Shown piece by piece: positions 7,852-16,881 of a DNA stretch of 64,000 nucleotides. The notes under the pieces are model-generated. The model saw nothing but the letters and a program-made list of their open reading frames with translations. It was not told the DNA's origin and searched no databases. Source of the stretch: Flavobacterium sp. CS20 (GTDB lineage: Bacteria > Bacteroidota > Bacteroidia > Flavobacteriales > Flavobacteriaceae); contig NZ_CP073015.1 in NCBI RefSeq assembly GCF_018080005.1, positions 2,384,501-2,448,500 of the forward strand, given 5' to 3'. The position numbers and the translations under genes are program-made. Positions within the stretch are counted from its first letter, which is position 1. Every line of letters starts with the position of its first letter.

Positions 7852-8919
7852 TTAAAGCCATTTTTTCTTTTTAAAAAATAAAAGCATACCTATGACAATA
7901 ACTATCATTATGAACCACATTATAAAATAGCTATATTTATATGAAAGCTCAGGGATATTTTCAAAGTTAGTGCCGTATATACCTGCTATAAAGGTTAAAG
8001 GAATAAAAATGACTGAAAACACCGTGAGAAATTTTATGATATCATTCAGTTTACTGCTGATTGTGGTGTGATAGATGTTTAGCTGGTCTGACAGAATTTC
8101 TCGGTAATTGTCCGAAGCATCGTTGGCTTGACTAATATTATCTTCAAGTTCTTTAAAATGAACATAAGTGCTTTCTGAGATAAAGTCAGAATCGGTTTTA
8201 GCTAATGAAAAAATCATTTCTTTAGCAGGTTTGATGCTTTTTCTTAAAAAATTTAATTCTCTTTTATAATTGTTGATTTCGTTAACAACATCTTGATTAG
8301 GGTCGATTAAAAGATTTTCTTCTAAGGTTTCAATTTTTTCGCCTAAAATACCAATTACATATAGGTAATTATCAATAACAATATCTAATAAAGCATAGGT
8401 TAAATAATCGATGCCACCATTGCGAATTCGTTTTTTTTGCTTTCTTATCCGTTCTCTTACAGGTTCAAACACATCGCCTTTTTGCTCTTGAAATGAAATT
8501 AAAACGGTTTTGGTGAGAATCAAACTCAAGTTTTCTACAATAATTCTATTGCTGGTCTCATTCAGTCTTAACATCTTGATTGTTATCAAGGTGCAGTTAT
8601 CATATTCAACAATTCTCGGTCTGGCATCTGTATTTAAAACTTCTGCCATCACTAAGGTATCAAAGTTGAATGATGTTGAAATTTCTTGCATTATTGAAGT
8701 ATTGTGCAAGCCATCAATGTTTAGCCAAGTGATGGTGTCTTGTTTTTGAAATTCAGAGATTTCCTTAACCGATTTCAGATTGTTTTCTATTAAATTTTCA
8801 GGATCAAAATCAATAAGCCTAAGCAAAACATCTTCTTGTTTTTTTTGACCCCTAAATATGAGTGCATCAGGTGATAGACCAATTTCGCTTTTATTTCTCT
8901 TTTTTAAAATTCTGTTCAT
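7852..8919 (-). CDS. corA: CorA-family divalent cation transporter
   Basis: A 355-residue protein with a large cytosolic N-domain, a long helical stalk ('IETLEENLLIDPNQDVVNEI' region) and two C-terminal transmembrane helices. The pore signature reads 'IYGTNFENIPEL'. The usual GMN triplet is therefore GTN, a variant found in part of the CorA superfamily. The length fits CorA (about 316-370). Mg2+ uptake is likely, but another divalent metal or direction cannot be excluded given the GTN variant. It lies upstream of mscS on the same strand. Confidence 0.88.
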   Translation of the reverse strand: MNRILKKRNKSEIGLSPDALIFRGQKKQEDVLLRLIDFDPENLIENNLKSVKEISEFQKQDTITWLNIDGLHNTSIMQEISTSFNFDTLVMAEVLNTDARPRIVEYDNCTLITIKMLRLNETSNRIIVENLSLILTKTVLISFQEQKGDVFEPVRERIRKQKKRIRNGGIDYLTYALLDIVIDNYLYVIGILGEKIETLEENLLIDPNQDVVNEINNYKRELNFLRKSIKPAKEMIFSLAKTDSDFISESTYVHFKELEDNISQANDASDNYREILSDQLNIYHTTISSKLNDIIKFLTVFSVIFIPLTFIAGIYGTNFENIPELSYKYSYFIMWFIMIVIVIGMLLFFKKKKWL

Positions 8920-9128
8920 TGTTTTATAAATTTCAACTAACTGCTCAATAAAAATAGTTTTAGTTAAAATTAGTATTTATTTTTTGATAAACATCAGTAA
9001 TGGTTATTTTTAAATCATAATTTAGATGAAGCTATTGCGTTGTAAAAGTGAAATTAGCTTAAATTTAATCATCTATTTTATAGTATTTTTACAAATAACA
9101 CTAAAAAGTAATATTTAAATAAAATATT

Positions 9129-9371
9129 TTGCAAACCTATACCACAATAGCACGTTTTTCTTACACTTTTGAATATGTAATTCTAAAGCTTTTATTAGAC
9201 AAAGCTGACATTCGGTATTTTTTTAAAAATGAACAATTTGCCAGTATTATGCCTATGAATGCAATTGGTAACAATGGAATTTTACTGATGGTTCATCAAG
9301 CTGACGAAGTTGAAGCCAAGCAAATTTTAAAAGATTTTAAAGCCTCAGATTCGCCTTTGAAGTTGGTTTGA
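9129..9371 (+). CDS. DUF2007-type small signal-transducing protein
   Basis: An 80-residue protein with the compact pattern of the DUF2007 family: an opening strand, a helix 'FEYVILKLLLDKADIRYFFKNE', and a last strand/helix 'LLMVHQADEVEAKQILKDF'. Family members are proposed to be PII-like binding modules, but the function is not established. The start is a TTG at 9129; no upstream ATG is available in frame. Single gene, divergent from corA. Confidence 0.7.
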   Translation: MQTYTTIARFSYTFEYVILKLLLDKADIRYFFKNEQFASIMPMNAIGNNGILLMVHQADEVEAKQILKDFKASDSPLKLV

Positions 9372-10117
9372 CAATCGTTCAACTGTCTGACTTTCGATAA
9401 TATTAAATTTCATATTGTGGTTATTTTTTTCAATAGAAAATTTAAAAATAATGACAATGAAGTTATCAACACTATATACCATATCATTTATTTTATTTAA
9501 AAATTTTAAAACAAAATGATGCTTATTATGGTGTGTTAATAAGCGTTATAACTTTTTGAAGTAAAAGTTGATTTTTAAGTTCTTAAAATTTCATTTATGG
9601 TTATCAACATCTTTTTGAATTTTAAAGTTTTGAATTTCAATTTGTATTCAATTTTATCAACATCTGTTTATAACTTCAGTTTTTAATAAAAAGGAATTTT
9701 CATCTCCTAAATTTTATGTTTATAAAGTTGTTTTTTGTGCTGATAAATTTGTTTTAAAAAATGAATAAAAAATTTGCTTACTAAATTGGTTTATCTATCT
9801 GAATATTTTTTCCTAAAAAACAAATCTATTTTTCATTTTCTGCTTAAAACATATCAACAGAATTGTTAATTACTTAAATACTGAAAATCAAATATTTACA
9901 AAATTTAATTAACAATGCCTTAACTTTAGGTTAACATTAAGAGAAACAGTATTTTAGGTCAATATCATTAAAAATATTACTCTTTGATTGCACTTTTTTT
10001 ACTAAATAAATCATTTCTATAAATCTAAACTTATAAGTCTTTGTTAAAACCTAATTGAGTTTGTGAGTTCTTTTCAACTTTTCTTTTATTTGAAAATTAA
10101 TTTTAAAAAATAGATTC
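9372..10117. other. 746-bp AT-rich gap; candidate replication-origin region
   Basis: No ORF of note is seen in this very AT-rich stretch. It holds three exact TTATCAACA words (9463-9471, 9601-9609, 9654-9662), one TGTTAATAA (9534-9542) and one ATATCAACA (9851-9859). Two of the words share the longer TTATCAACATCT. TTATCAACA differs from the DnaA-box consensus TTATCCACA at one position. Genes diverge around this gap: corA, mscS and rnr run left, and the block to 20.8 kb runs right. The parS-like sites at 17.3 and 19.2 kb fit an origin nearby. This is an inference only. Confidence 0.35.
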
Positions 10118-10549
10118 ATGTTAAAAACAATCACAAGTTTAATTTTGTGCTTTACCACAACAGTGTTCGTTGCACAAAATCAAGACATTTCAGACCAAGA
10201 ACTGAAACAATTTGCAGATGCATTTCAGCAAGTGAGAATGTTGAACCAATCTTCACAACAGAAAATGATAAAAGCTGTTCAAGATGAAGATTTAACCGTA
10301 GAACGTTTTAATCTCATCAACCAAGCGGAGCAAAATCCAAACAAAAAAGTTGAAGCTACAGATGATGAGCTTAAAAAATATAAATTAGCTATGCAATCAG
10401 TTGAAGCTATTCAAACAGAAGTTCAGAAGCAATTAGAGACTAAAATTCAAGACGCGGGTTTAACACTTGAGCGTTTTCAAAAGATTTCAGCTTTACTTCA
10501 AAATAATAAAGAACTACAACAACGCCTTACTTCTTTAATGCAAGGTTAA
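10118..10549 (+). CDS. DUF4168-like secreted helical protein
   Basis: A 143-residue protein with a cleavable signal peptide (about 1-20, ending VFVAQN). Two repeated helical segments follow, each with the pattern 'QDEDLTVERFNLINQAEQN' and 'IQDAGLTLERFQKISALLQN'. The internal repeat and sequence fit the DUF4168 family of exported helical proteins. Function unknown. Stands before rpiB on the same strand. Confidence 0.75.
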   Translation: MLKTITSLILCFTTTVFVAQNQDISDQELKQFADAFQQVRMLNQSSQQKMIKAVQDEDLTVERFNLINQAEQNPNKKVEATDDELKKYKLAMQSVEAIQTEVQKQLETKIQDAGLTLERFQKISALLQNNKELQQRLTSLMQG

Positions 10550-10620
10550 TTCCTTTATATATTTTCTAATTATCAATAAGAGATTTGCAGAGTTTATGTA
10601 ATTTTGTTTAAAATTATATT

Positions 10621-11052
10621 ATGCAAATCTCAATTGGTAATGACCACGCTGGAACCGAGTATAAACAAGCCATTATTAAGCATTTAGAAGAAAATGGTCA
10701 TCAAATTATCAATCACGGCACAGATCAAGAAGATGCTGTAGATTATCCAGATTTTGTACATCCTGTTGCTGAAGATGTTGAAAACCAAAAAGCTCAATTT
10801 GGCATTGTTATTTGTGGCAGTGGCAACGGTGCTAACATGACGGCCAACAAACATCAAGGTGTGCGTTCCGCTTTATGTTGGAATAATGAAATTGTAGCCT
10901 TAGCTAGACAGCATAATAATGCAAATATATTAAGCATTCCTGCAAGATTTGTGTCACTTCAACAAGCCATCAAATTTGTAGATATTTTTCTCGATACTCC
11001 ATTTGATGGCGGTCGTCACCAAAGACGAGTTGAAAAAATAGCTTGTTTATAA
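10621..11052 (+). CDS. rpiB: Ribose-5-phosphate isomerase B
   Basis: A 143-residue cytosolic isomerase that interconverts ribose-5-phosphate and ribulose-5-phosphate (pentose phosphate pathway). 'IGNDHAGTEYKQ' is the N-terminal phosphate-binding signature. 'VICGSGNGANMTANK' holds the catalytic Cys, and 'RSALCWN' and the C-terminal 'GGRHQRRVEKI' are as in the family. Normal length. The ATG lies 71 bp after the DUF4168 gene, and the cation exporter starts 8 bp downstream. Confidence 0.95.
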   Translation: MQISIGNDHAGTEYKQAIIKHLEENGHQIINHGTDQEDAVDYPDFVHPVAEDVENQKAQFGIVICGSGNGANMTANKHQGVRSALCWNNEIVALARQHNNANILSIPARFVSLQQAIKFVDIFLDTPFDGGRHQRRVEKIACL

Positions 11053-11060
11053 ATTAGAAT

Positions 11061-11963
11061 TTGGATCATTTTCACAATCATATTAAAAATTCGCATTCCA
11101 GAAAAATTCTGATTACCATCTTTCTCAATATTGGGATTACCGTGGCACAAGTCATTGGTGGTTTAATTAGTGGTAGTTTAGCCTTACTTTCTGATGCTTT
11201 ACACAACTTTACTGATGTTGTTTCCTTAATCATCAGCTATATTGCTTCTGTATTTGCGTCAAAAGACGCTTCTACACAACGCACTTTTGGATATAAACGT
11301 GCCGAAATTTTAGCGGCATTTGTTAATGCCGCTACTTTAGTGGTAATAGCTATTATATTAATTATAGAAGCAATTGAGCGTTTTTTTTCACCACAAGAGA
11401 TCGAATCTGATTTAGTTATTATCTTATCCTTAGTTGCTATACTAGGCAATGGCTTTAGTGTGTTATTGCTTAAAAAAGAAAGCGGTAAAAATATGAATAT
11501 GCGTTCGGCATATCTGCATTTGTTGACCGATATGTTGGCCTCAGTTGCTGTTTTGATAGGCGGTTTGCTAATGAAATATTATGAATTTTTTTGGATTGAC
11601 AGTTTACTTACCTTAGCAATTGCCATTTATCTTATTGTCGTGAGTATAGATTTACTCGTAAAATCTTATAGGGTCTTGATGTTGTTTACTCCAAAAGAAA
11701 CTGATGTTGAAGAAATTGTTGAGCACGTCAATAAGATTCAAGGCGTGGCTTTACTTCATCACGTTCACGTATGGCAACTCAATGAAGATGAAGTTCATCT
11801 CGAAGCTCATTTAGATTTTGAAAACAATTTAAAAATCTCTGAATTTGATCATATTTTAATTGAAATAGAAGATTTACTCAATTCCAAATACAATATCAAT
11901 CACGTGACTATTCAACCTGAATATAATAAACCCGACCCAAAAGACATTATTGTCCAAGATTAA
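11061..11963 (+). CDS. Cation diffusion facilitator (CzcD/ZitB-type) exporter
   Basis: A 300-residue inner-membrane metal/proton antiporter. Six transmembrane segments lie within residues about 16-205. The metal site is visible as 'ALLSDALHNFTDVV' (H-x3-D) in helix 2 and 'HLLTDMLASV' (H-x3-D) in helix 5. The cytosolic C-terminal domain contains 'LLHHVHVWQLNEDEVHLEAHL'. The His-rich start (DHFHNHIKNSH) is typical of Zn exporters. The start is a TTG, 8 bp after rpiB. Zn2+ is the most likely substrate; others are possible. Confidence 0.9.
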   Translation: MDHFHNHIKNSHSRKILITIFLNIGITVAQVIGGLISGSLALLSDALHNFTDVVSLIISYIASVFASKDASTQRTFGYKRAEILAAFVNAATLVVIAIILIIEAIERFFSPQEIESDLVIILSLVAILGNGFSVLLLKKESGKNMNMRSAYLHLLTDMLASVAVLIGGLLMKYYEFFWIDSLLTLAIAIYLIVVSIDLLVKSYRVLMLFTPKETDVEEIVEHVNKIQGVALLHHVHVWQLNEDEVHLEAHLDFENNLKISEFDHILIEIEDLLNSKYNINHVTIQPEYNKPDPKDIIVQD

Positions 11964-11966
11964 GTT

Positions 11967-12419
11967 ATGATATTTCAAACTTCCAGCTTTTCAGAATTAA
12001 AAAAACAACAGCTTTATGACATTTTACAACTGCGTTCAGAAGTTTTTGTTGTTGAACAAGATTGTGTCTATCAAGATATTGACGGTTACGATCAAATAGC
12101 TACTCATGTTTTAGCTTATGATGAGAAAGCTTTAGTCGCCTATGCGAGAATTTTACCACCTAAAACCTATTTTGAAGAGTTAAGTATAGGGCGAATTATT
12201 GTTAAAGAAACACATCGTGGACAAGCTTTAGGCTATAAATTAATGACCTTTTGCATAGATTTTATTTCAACACAATTCAAGCCTCAAACCATAAAACTTT
12301 CAGCCCAAGAACATTTGAAATCATTCTATCAACAACACGGATTTCAACAACAAGGCGATGGCTATCTTGAAGATGGTATTCCCCATGTGGCGATGTATCG
12401 CCACGCAACCCTTAATTAA
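11967..12419 (+). CDS. GNAT acetyltransferase, ElaA type
   Basis: A 150-residue acetyltransferase with the ElaA-family opening 'LYDILQLRSEVFVVEQDCVYQDIDGYD'. The acetyl-CoA site is 'SIGRIIVKETHRGQALGYKLM' (R/Q-x-x-G-x-A/G loop). The end 'FYQQHGFQQQGDGYLEDGIPHVAMYR' is also characteristic. The start ATG lies 3 bp after the exporter stop, so the genes are co-translated. The last codons (CTT AAT TAA) run into the first REP unit of the neighbouring element. Substrate unknown. Confidence 0.9.
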   Translation: MIFQTSSFSELKKQQLYDILQLRSEVFVVEQDCVYQDIDGYDQIATHVLAYDEKALVAYARILPPKTYFEELSIGRIIVKETHRGQALGYKLMTFCIDFISTQFKPQTIKLSAQEHLKSFYQQHGFQQQGDGYLEDGIPHVAMYRHATLN

Positions 12420-12617
12420 GACTTCACTATCACTCACCGCCCACCTAATTAAGACTTCACCCTATTAAGACTTCACTATCACTCACACCGCCCACCTAAT
12501 TAAGACTTCACTATCACCACACTGTTTATAGTGAAGTCTTAATTATCCACAGCGTTGTCTTAATTAACAGGCAGTGATAGTGAAGTCTTAATTGTTGCTG
12601 ATAGGAGTCTTAATTGT
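12411..12617. repeat. REP cluster upstream of the RAYT gene
   Basis: The word AATTAAGACTTCAC(TATCAC) recurs at least four times in both orientations. One pair makes an 18-bp perfect inverted repeat (12497-12514 with 12528-12545, 13-nt loop). Other copies lie near 12415, 12447, 12462, 12577 and 12607. GC-rich spacers 'ACCGCCCACC' are repeated between them. These are palindromic REP units of the kind mobilised by the adjacent transposase. The first unit overlaps the stop codon of the GNAT gene. Confidence 0.85.
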
Positions 12618-12663
12618 AAAAAAATATTATCTTAGCCCTGTAAATCAAGCATTTTAACTCAAT

Positions 12664-13248
12664 ATGCAATTTGAAAAAGGGCATTTATATCACATTTACA
12701 ATCAAGGTAATAATAGGCGTCGCATTTTCTTTTCAAGACAAAATTATTATTACTTTGTCAAAAAACTTAAAATTTACGTTAAACCCTATGCAGATGTCTT
12801 AGCTTGGTGTTTGATGCCTAATCACTTTCATTTAATGGTTTATGTTAAACATCTTGAATTACTAAATTCACAACAAAAGTCAAGATCGTTTAATGATTCT
12901 ATTGGCATTTTACTAAGGTCATATACCAGAGCTATTAATAAACAAGAAAACACTTCGGGTTCTTTATTCAGACAAGAAACCAAAGCCATTTGTATTACTT
13001 GTCACAAAGGATTAACACCAAACTCAGTGAATACGATTTATGGAAAAAGTTTAAATATCAAACATCCAAAATCTCAATATCCACAAATATGCTTTGATTA
13101 TATTCATAACAATCCTTATAAAGCGGGCTTAGTCATAACCACAACTGATTGGGATTATTCTTCAGCTAAAGATTATTATGAAAATAGAAACGGAAGTTTA
13201 ATCAATAAAGAATTAGCACTTGAGTATGTTAGGGTTTCTTCTGCTTAG
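12664..13248 (+). CDS. REP-associated tyrosine transposase (RAYT, Y1 family)
   Basis: A 194-residue Y1/HUH single-strand transposase. 'HLYHIYNQGNNRRRIFF' is the typical N-terminus. 'WCLMPNHFHLMVY' contains the HUH metal motif (H-F-H). 'CFDYIHNNPYKAGLV' holds the catalytic Tyr. It is flanked upstream by a REP cluster and downstream by a different REP-like hairpin nested in a 22-bp inverted repeat whose left arm is the gene's own 3' end. These enzymes cut and join single-stranded REP DNA. The frame is intact, so it may be active. Confidence 0.92.
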   Translation: MQFEKGHLYHIYNQGNNRRRIFFSRQNYYYFVKKLKIYVKPYADVLAWCLMPNHFHLMVYVKHLELLNSQQKSRSFNDSIGILLRSYTRAINKQENTSGSLFRQETKAICITCHKGLTPNSVNTIYGKSLNIKHPKSQYPQICFDYIHNNPYKAGLVITTTDWDYSSAKDYYENRNGSLINKELALEYVRVSSA

Positions 13249-13352
13249 GGTTTTCATTCATCGCTCCTAACTATATAGGGGTTCACTATCATCACAGCGT
13301 ATTAGTGAACCCCTATATTAAAACCCTAAAAACCCTAAGCAGAAGAAACCCT
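13231..13352. repeat. Nested inverted repeats at the 3' end of the RAYT gene
   Basis: A perfect 22-bp inverted repeat (13231-13252 and 13331-13352) has its left arm in the last codons and stop of the transposase gene. Inside it lies a 16-bp perfect hairpin (13273-13288 with 13303-13318, 14-nt loop). The inner hairpin shares the core TTCACTATCA with the upstream REPs, but its stem end is TATAGGGG rather than AATTAAGAC, so two REP classes surround one transposase. Confidence 0.85.
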
Positions 13353-13431
13353 TAAAAAGGTTAAACTTTAGCAACACCTTTTTCAAGCTTACCAAATAAA
13401 TCTTACATTTGAGTTTCAAGAAACGATAGCA

Positions 13432-16400
13432 ATGCAGAATTATAAAACCATAGAACAAAAAATCAATCAATATATACGCAAGTATTATATCAATGAATTG
13501 ATAAAAGGTCTGATATTGTTCTTTTCTGCAACCTTGCTCTACTTTATCATCACAACCGCACTGGAATATGTATTATGGCTAAGTTCAACGGGGCGAGCGA
13601 TTTTATTTTGGAGTTTTGTTTTGTTTTCATCGGTATTGTTTGCTAAATTTATTTTTTGGTCTATCGCCAAACTGATGCGTTGGTTTAAAGGCATTGACTA
13701 TAGCGACGCTTCTAATCAAATCGGCAAACATTTTCCTGAAGTGAGTGATAAGCTGACCAACTTGCTTCAACTTAAAGCTCAAGGTGCACATGATGAGTTG
13801 GTTATTGCTGGTATAGAGCAAAAAGCTAAAGACTTAAAACCTGTTCCTTTTCAATTGGCAATCGACCTCACTTCAAATCTCAAGTATTTGAAATTCGCCA
13901 TTATTCCTATAAGCATTATCATCATTGTGATTGCTTTTGGGAAAATCGATTTTTTTACTGATTCTTATAAACGTGTCGTGAATTACCAAACCTATTACGA
14001 ACCGCCAGCACCGTTTTATTTTCAACTCAATAACTCAAGTCTAAAAGTAGAAGAAGGCGAAAGCTTAAAGCTTAAAGTTACAACCGCAGGAGAAGTTTTG
14101 CCCAATCAAGCTAAAATCAATATTAATAACCAATCTTATTTCTTAAAACCCATTGGCGATGGACAATTTGAATATCAATTCAATCAAATTAATGATGATC
14201 TAAATTTTAACTTTTCAGCCAACGGTATTAAGTCCAAAAACTACCAAATTGAGGTTATTAAAGTGCCTAAAATTTTAGACTTTAAAATGCTTTTAGATTA
14301 TCCAAACTATACACAAAACCAAAACAAAATCATTCAAGGTCAAGGCAGTATCAATATTCCCGAAGGCACTAAAATAGAATGGCAATTAAAAACACAAACT
14401 ACAAACCACGTTAAGTTTTTAAGCGAATCTCAAATTGATACATTTCAAAATCAAAACAATCTTTTTCTATTCAATAAAAAAATCACTAAAAACTTAGATT
14501 ACAGCATTTCAACTTCAAATCAAAACCTTAAAGATTACGAAACGCTTTCCTATAAAATCAAGGTCATCAAAGATCAATTTCCTAAAATTAGTGTTCAACA
14601 AAAAGCGGATTCTATCAGCCAAAAAACCTTTTATTACCAAGTTAATTTGACAGATGATTATGGCTTAAAACGCAGTCAATTAGTATATTACGAATCTGAT
14701 AATCCTAAGGAGACGTTTAAAGTTGACATTCCTATAAAACCTTTAACTTACGAACAATTTTTCTATGTATTTCCAAATGAAAACCTTGATTTAAAAGAAG
14801 GAACATCGTATCAATATTACTTTCAAGTTTTTGATAATGATGCGGTTAACGGTTCAAAATCAAGTCAATCTCAGGTGTTTGGCTATCGCCAAAAAACCCA
14901 ATCAGAAGTTGATGATGCTTTGCTGAACCAACAAAATCGAAGTTTAGATAGCTTAGATTCTGGTTTAGAAAATTTAAAGAAACAAAAGAAAGACCTCAAG
15001 GCTATTGAACAATTACAAAAAGAAAAACAAAAGTTCAACTATTCAGATAAACAGAAGATTTCAAACTTCATTGAACGCCAAAAGCGACAACGCCAAATGA
15101 TGAAAGAGTATATGAAATCTTTAGAAAAATCGCTTTCCGAATTTCAACCCGAACAAAACAATGAAGAAAAAAAGGCACTTCAAGAGCGGATTAAAAACAA
15201 CGAAAAAATGCTTCAACAAAATGAAGATTTGTTGAAAGAATTAGAAAAATACCAAAATAAATTAGACAACGAACAGCTTAAAGAAAAACTCGATAAATTT
15301 TCAAAATCATCTAAAAAGCAGGAGAGAAGTTTAGAACAATTATTAGAACTAACCAAACGATATTACGTAGAGCAAAAAACTCAAAAACTCGCCGAAGACT
15401 TAAATAAATTGGCTGAAAAACAAGAAGAACTTTCAAAGCAAGAAAGCGACAAGGAAAGTGAAAAGCAAGAGCAACTCAACAAAGAATTTGATGATCTACA
15501 AAAACAACTTGACGAACTTGACAAAGAAAATGAAAAGTTGAAAACACCGATGTCCATTGAGCGAGATGAATTAGCTGAAAAACAGGTGGAACAAGCTCAA
15601 AAAGAAGCTCAAGACAATTTAGAGAAAAGCGAATCTGAGGAAAGCTCTCAAAGTCAAAAACAACAACAGCAACAAAAAGCCAATCAACAGCAGAAAAAAG
15701 CCAGCGAACAGATGCAACAAATGGCTCAACAAATGTCGCAATCTATGATGAGTATGTCTGCTCAACAACAAAGTGAAGACGCTGAAATGCTCAAGCAGAT
15801 TTTAGATAATCTAATCACGTTTTCTAAAGAACAAGAAGCCTTGATGGATGACTTTAAAGCTATCAATGCTACCAATCCAAGTTTTGCCAAAAAATTACGA
15901 CGTCAAGGTCAGCTTCGAGAAAATTTTGAACATATAGATGATAGTTTGTTTGCTCTCGCTTTAAGAAACCCGATAATTTCAGAAAGTATTACGTCAAAAC
16001 TTACTGATATTCAGTTTGATATAGAAAAATCTATAGAACGATTAGCCGAAACAGAGATGCGTCTTGGCACAACAAGCCAACAATACGTTATGGTTAACGC
16101 TAATGAATTAGCTAATATGCTTGATTTATCTTTAGATCAAATGCAAATGCAGATGCAAGGCTCAGGTCAAGACCAATCAGGAAAAGGAAAACAAGGCGAA
16201 TCGCAAGGGCAAGGTTTTCAGTTGTCTGATATTATTCAATCCCACGAAGAATTGCAAAAGCAAATGAGTCAAAAAGGTCAAGGTCAAAAACTTGGTCATA
16301 AACCTGGTCAAAATGGAAATCAAGGTCAACAGCAAGGCGGACAACAGCAAGGTGGTCAGCATTCAGGTCAACAAGACCAAAATGCTAATGAGGGAAAAAG

Positions 16401-16881
16401 TGGAAATTCAAACCAACAAGGCAAAGGAGAAAACGGTCAACAACATGGTTTATCTGAAGAAATGAGTGCTGAGATATTTGAAATCTATAAACAACAACAA
16501 GACTTAAGAAATCAACTTGAAGACAAAATTAAAGAACTGGGTTTAGAATCTGAATCTCAAAACCTTGAACGCAGTCTTGACCAATTGGAAGAAGATATGT
16601 TGATGCAAGGTTTTTCATCTGATGTGTTAAAACAAATGCAAAATATCAAACATCAATTATTAAAATTAGAAAAGGCGGCTCAACAACAAGGTCAAGACAA
16701 CAGACGCCAAGCTACTACCAATTATAAGGAGTATAAAAATAATGTCAATTCACAGCCTTTAGATAAAGCAAAAGAATATTTTGAAAGTTTTGAAATATTA
16801 AATCGCCAACAATTACCTTTGCAAAACAAATACAAAAACTTAATTAAAAAGTATTTTGATGAAAGCACAAATCAACTTTAA
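13432..16881 (+). CDS. DUF4175 family giant membrane-anchored protein
   Basis: A 1149-residue protein. Two or three transmembrane helices lie near the N-terminus (about 23-45, 55-78 and 155-172). A periplasmic beta-rich part with 'YYEPPAPFYFQLNNSSLKVEEGE' and repeated strand patterns runs to about 480. Very long charged coiled coil covers about 500-800, and a Gln/Gly-rich low-complexity stretch about 900-1000 (repeated GQQ, QGG). Bacteroidota members are conserved beside ybeY and mnmG, as here. The function is not established; an envelope role is likely from the topology. A TACATTTG box at 13404-13411 is a possible promoter. The 3' end overlaps ybeY. Confidence 0.85.
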   Translation: MQNYKTIEQKINQYIRKYYINELIKGLILFFSATLLYFIITTALEYVLWLSSTGRAILFWSFVLFSSVLFAKFIFWSIAKLMRWFKGIDYSDASNQIGKHFPEVSDKLTNLLQLKAQGAHDELVIAGIEQKAKDLKPVPFQLAIDLTSNLKYLKFAIIPISIIIIVIAFGKIDFFTDSYKRVVNYQTYYEPPAPFYFQLNNSSLKVEEGESLKLKVTTAGEVLPNQAKININNQSYFLKPIGDGQFEYQFNQINDDLNFNFSANGIKSKNYQIEVIKVPKILDFKMLLDYPNYTQNQNKIIQGQGSINIPEGTKIEWQLKTQTTNHVKFLSESQIDTFQNQNNLFLFNKKITKNLDYSISTSNQNLKDYETLSYKIKVIKDQFPKISVQQKADSISQKTFYYQVNLTDDYGLKRSQLVYYESDNPKETFKVDIPIKPLTYEQFFYVFPNENLDLKEGTSYQYYFQVFDNDAVNGSKSSQSQVFGYRQKTQSEVDDALLNQQNRSLDSLDSGLENLKKQKKDLKAIEQLQKEKQKFNYSDKQKISNFIERQKRQRQMMKEYMKSLEKSLSEFQPEQNNEEKKALQERIKNNEKMLQQNEDLLKELEKYQNKLDNEQLKEKLDKFSKSSKKQERSLEQLLELTKRYYVEQKTQKLAEDLNKLAEKQEELSKQESDKESEKQEQLNKEFDDLQKQLDELDKENEKLKTPMSIERDELAEKQVEQAQKEAQDNLEKSESEESSQSQKQQQQQKANQQQKKASEQMQQMAQQMSQSMMSMSAQQQSEDAEMLKQILDNLITFSKEQEALMDDFKAINATNPSFAKKLRRQGQLRENFEHIDDSLFALALRNPIISESITSKLTDIQFDIEKSIERLAETEMRLGTTSQQYVMVNANELANMLDLSLDQMQMQMQGSGQDQSGKGKQGESQGQGFQLSDIIQSHEELQKQMSQKGQGQKLGHKPGQNGNQGQQQGGQQQGGQHSGQQDQNANEGKSGNSNQQGKGENGQQHGLSEEMSAEIFEIYKQQQDLRNQLEDKIKELGLESESQNLERSLDQLEEDMLMQGFSSDVLKQMQNIKHQLLKLEKAAQQQGQDNRRQATTNYKEYKNNVNSQPLDKAKEYFESFEILNRQQLPLQNKYKNLIKKYFDESTNQL

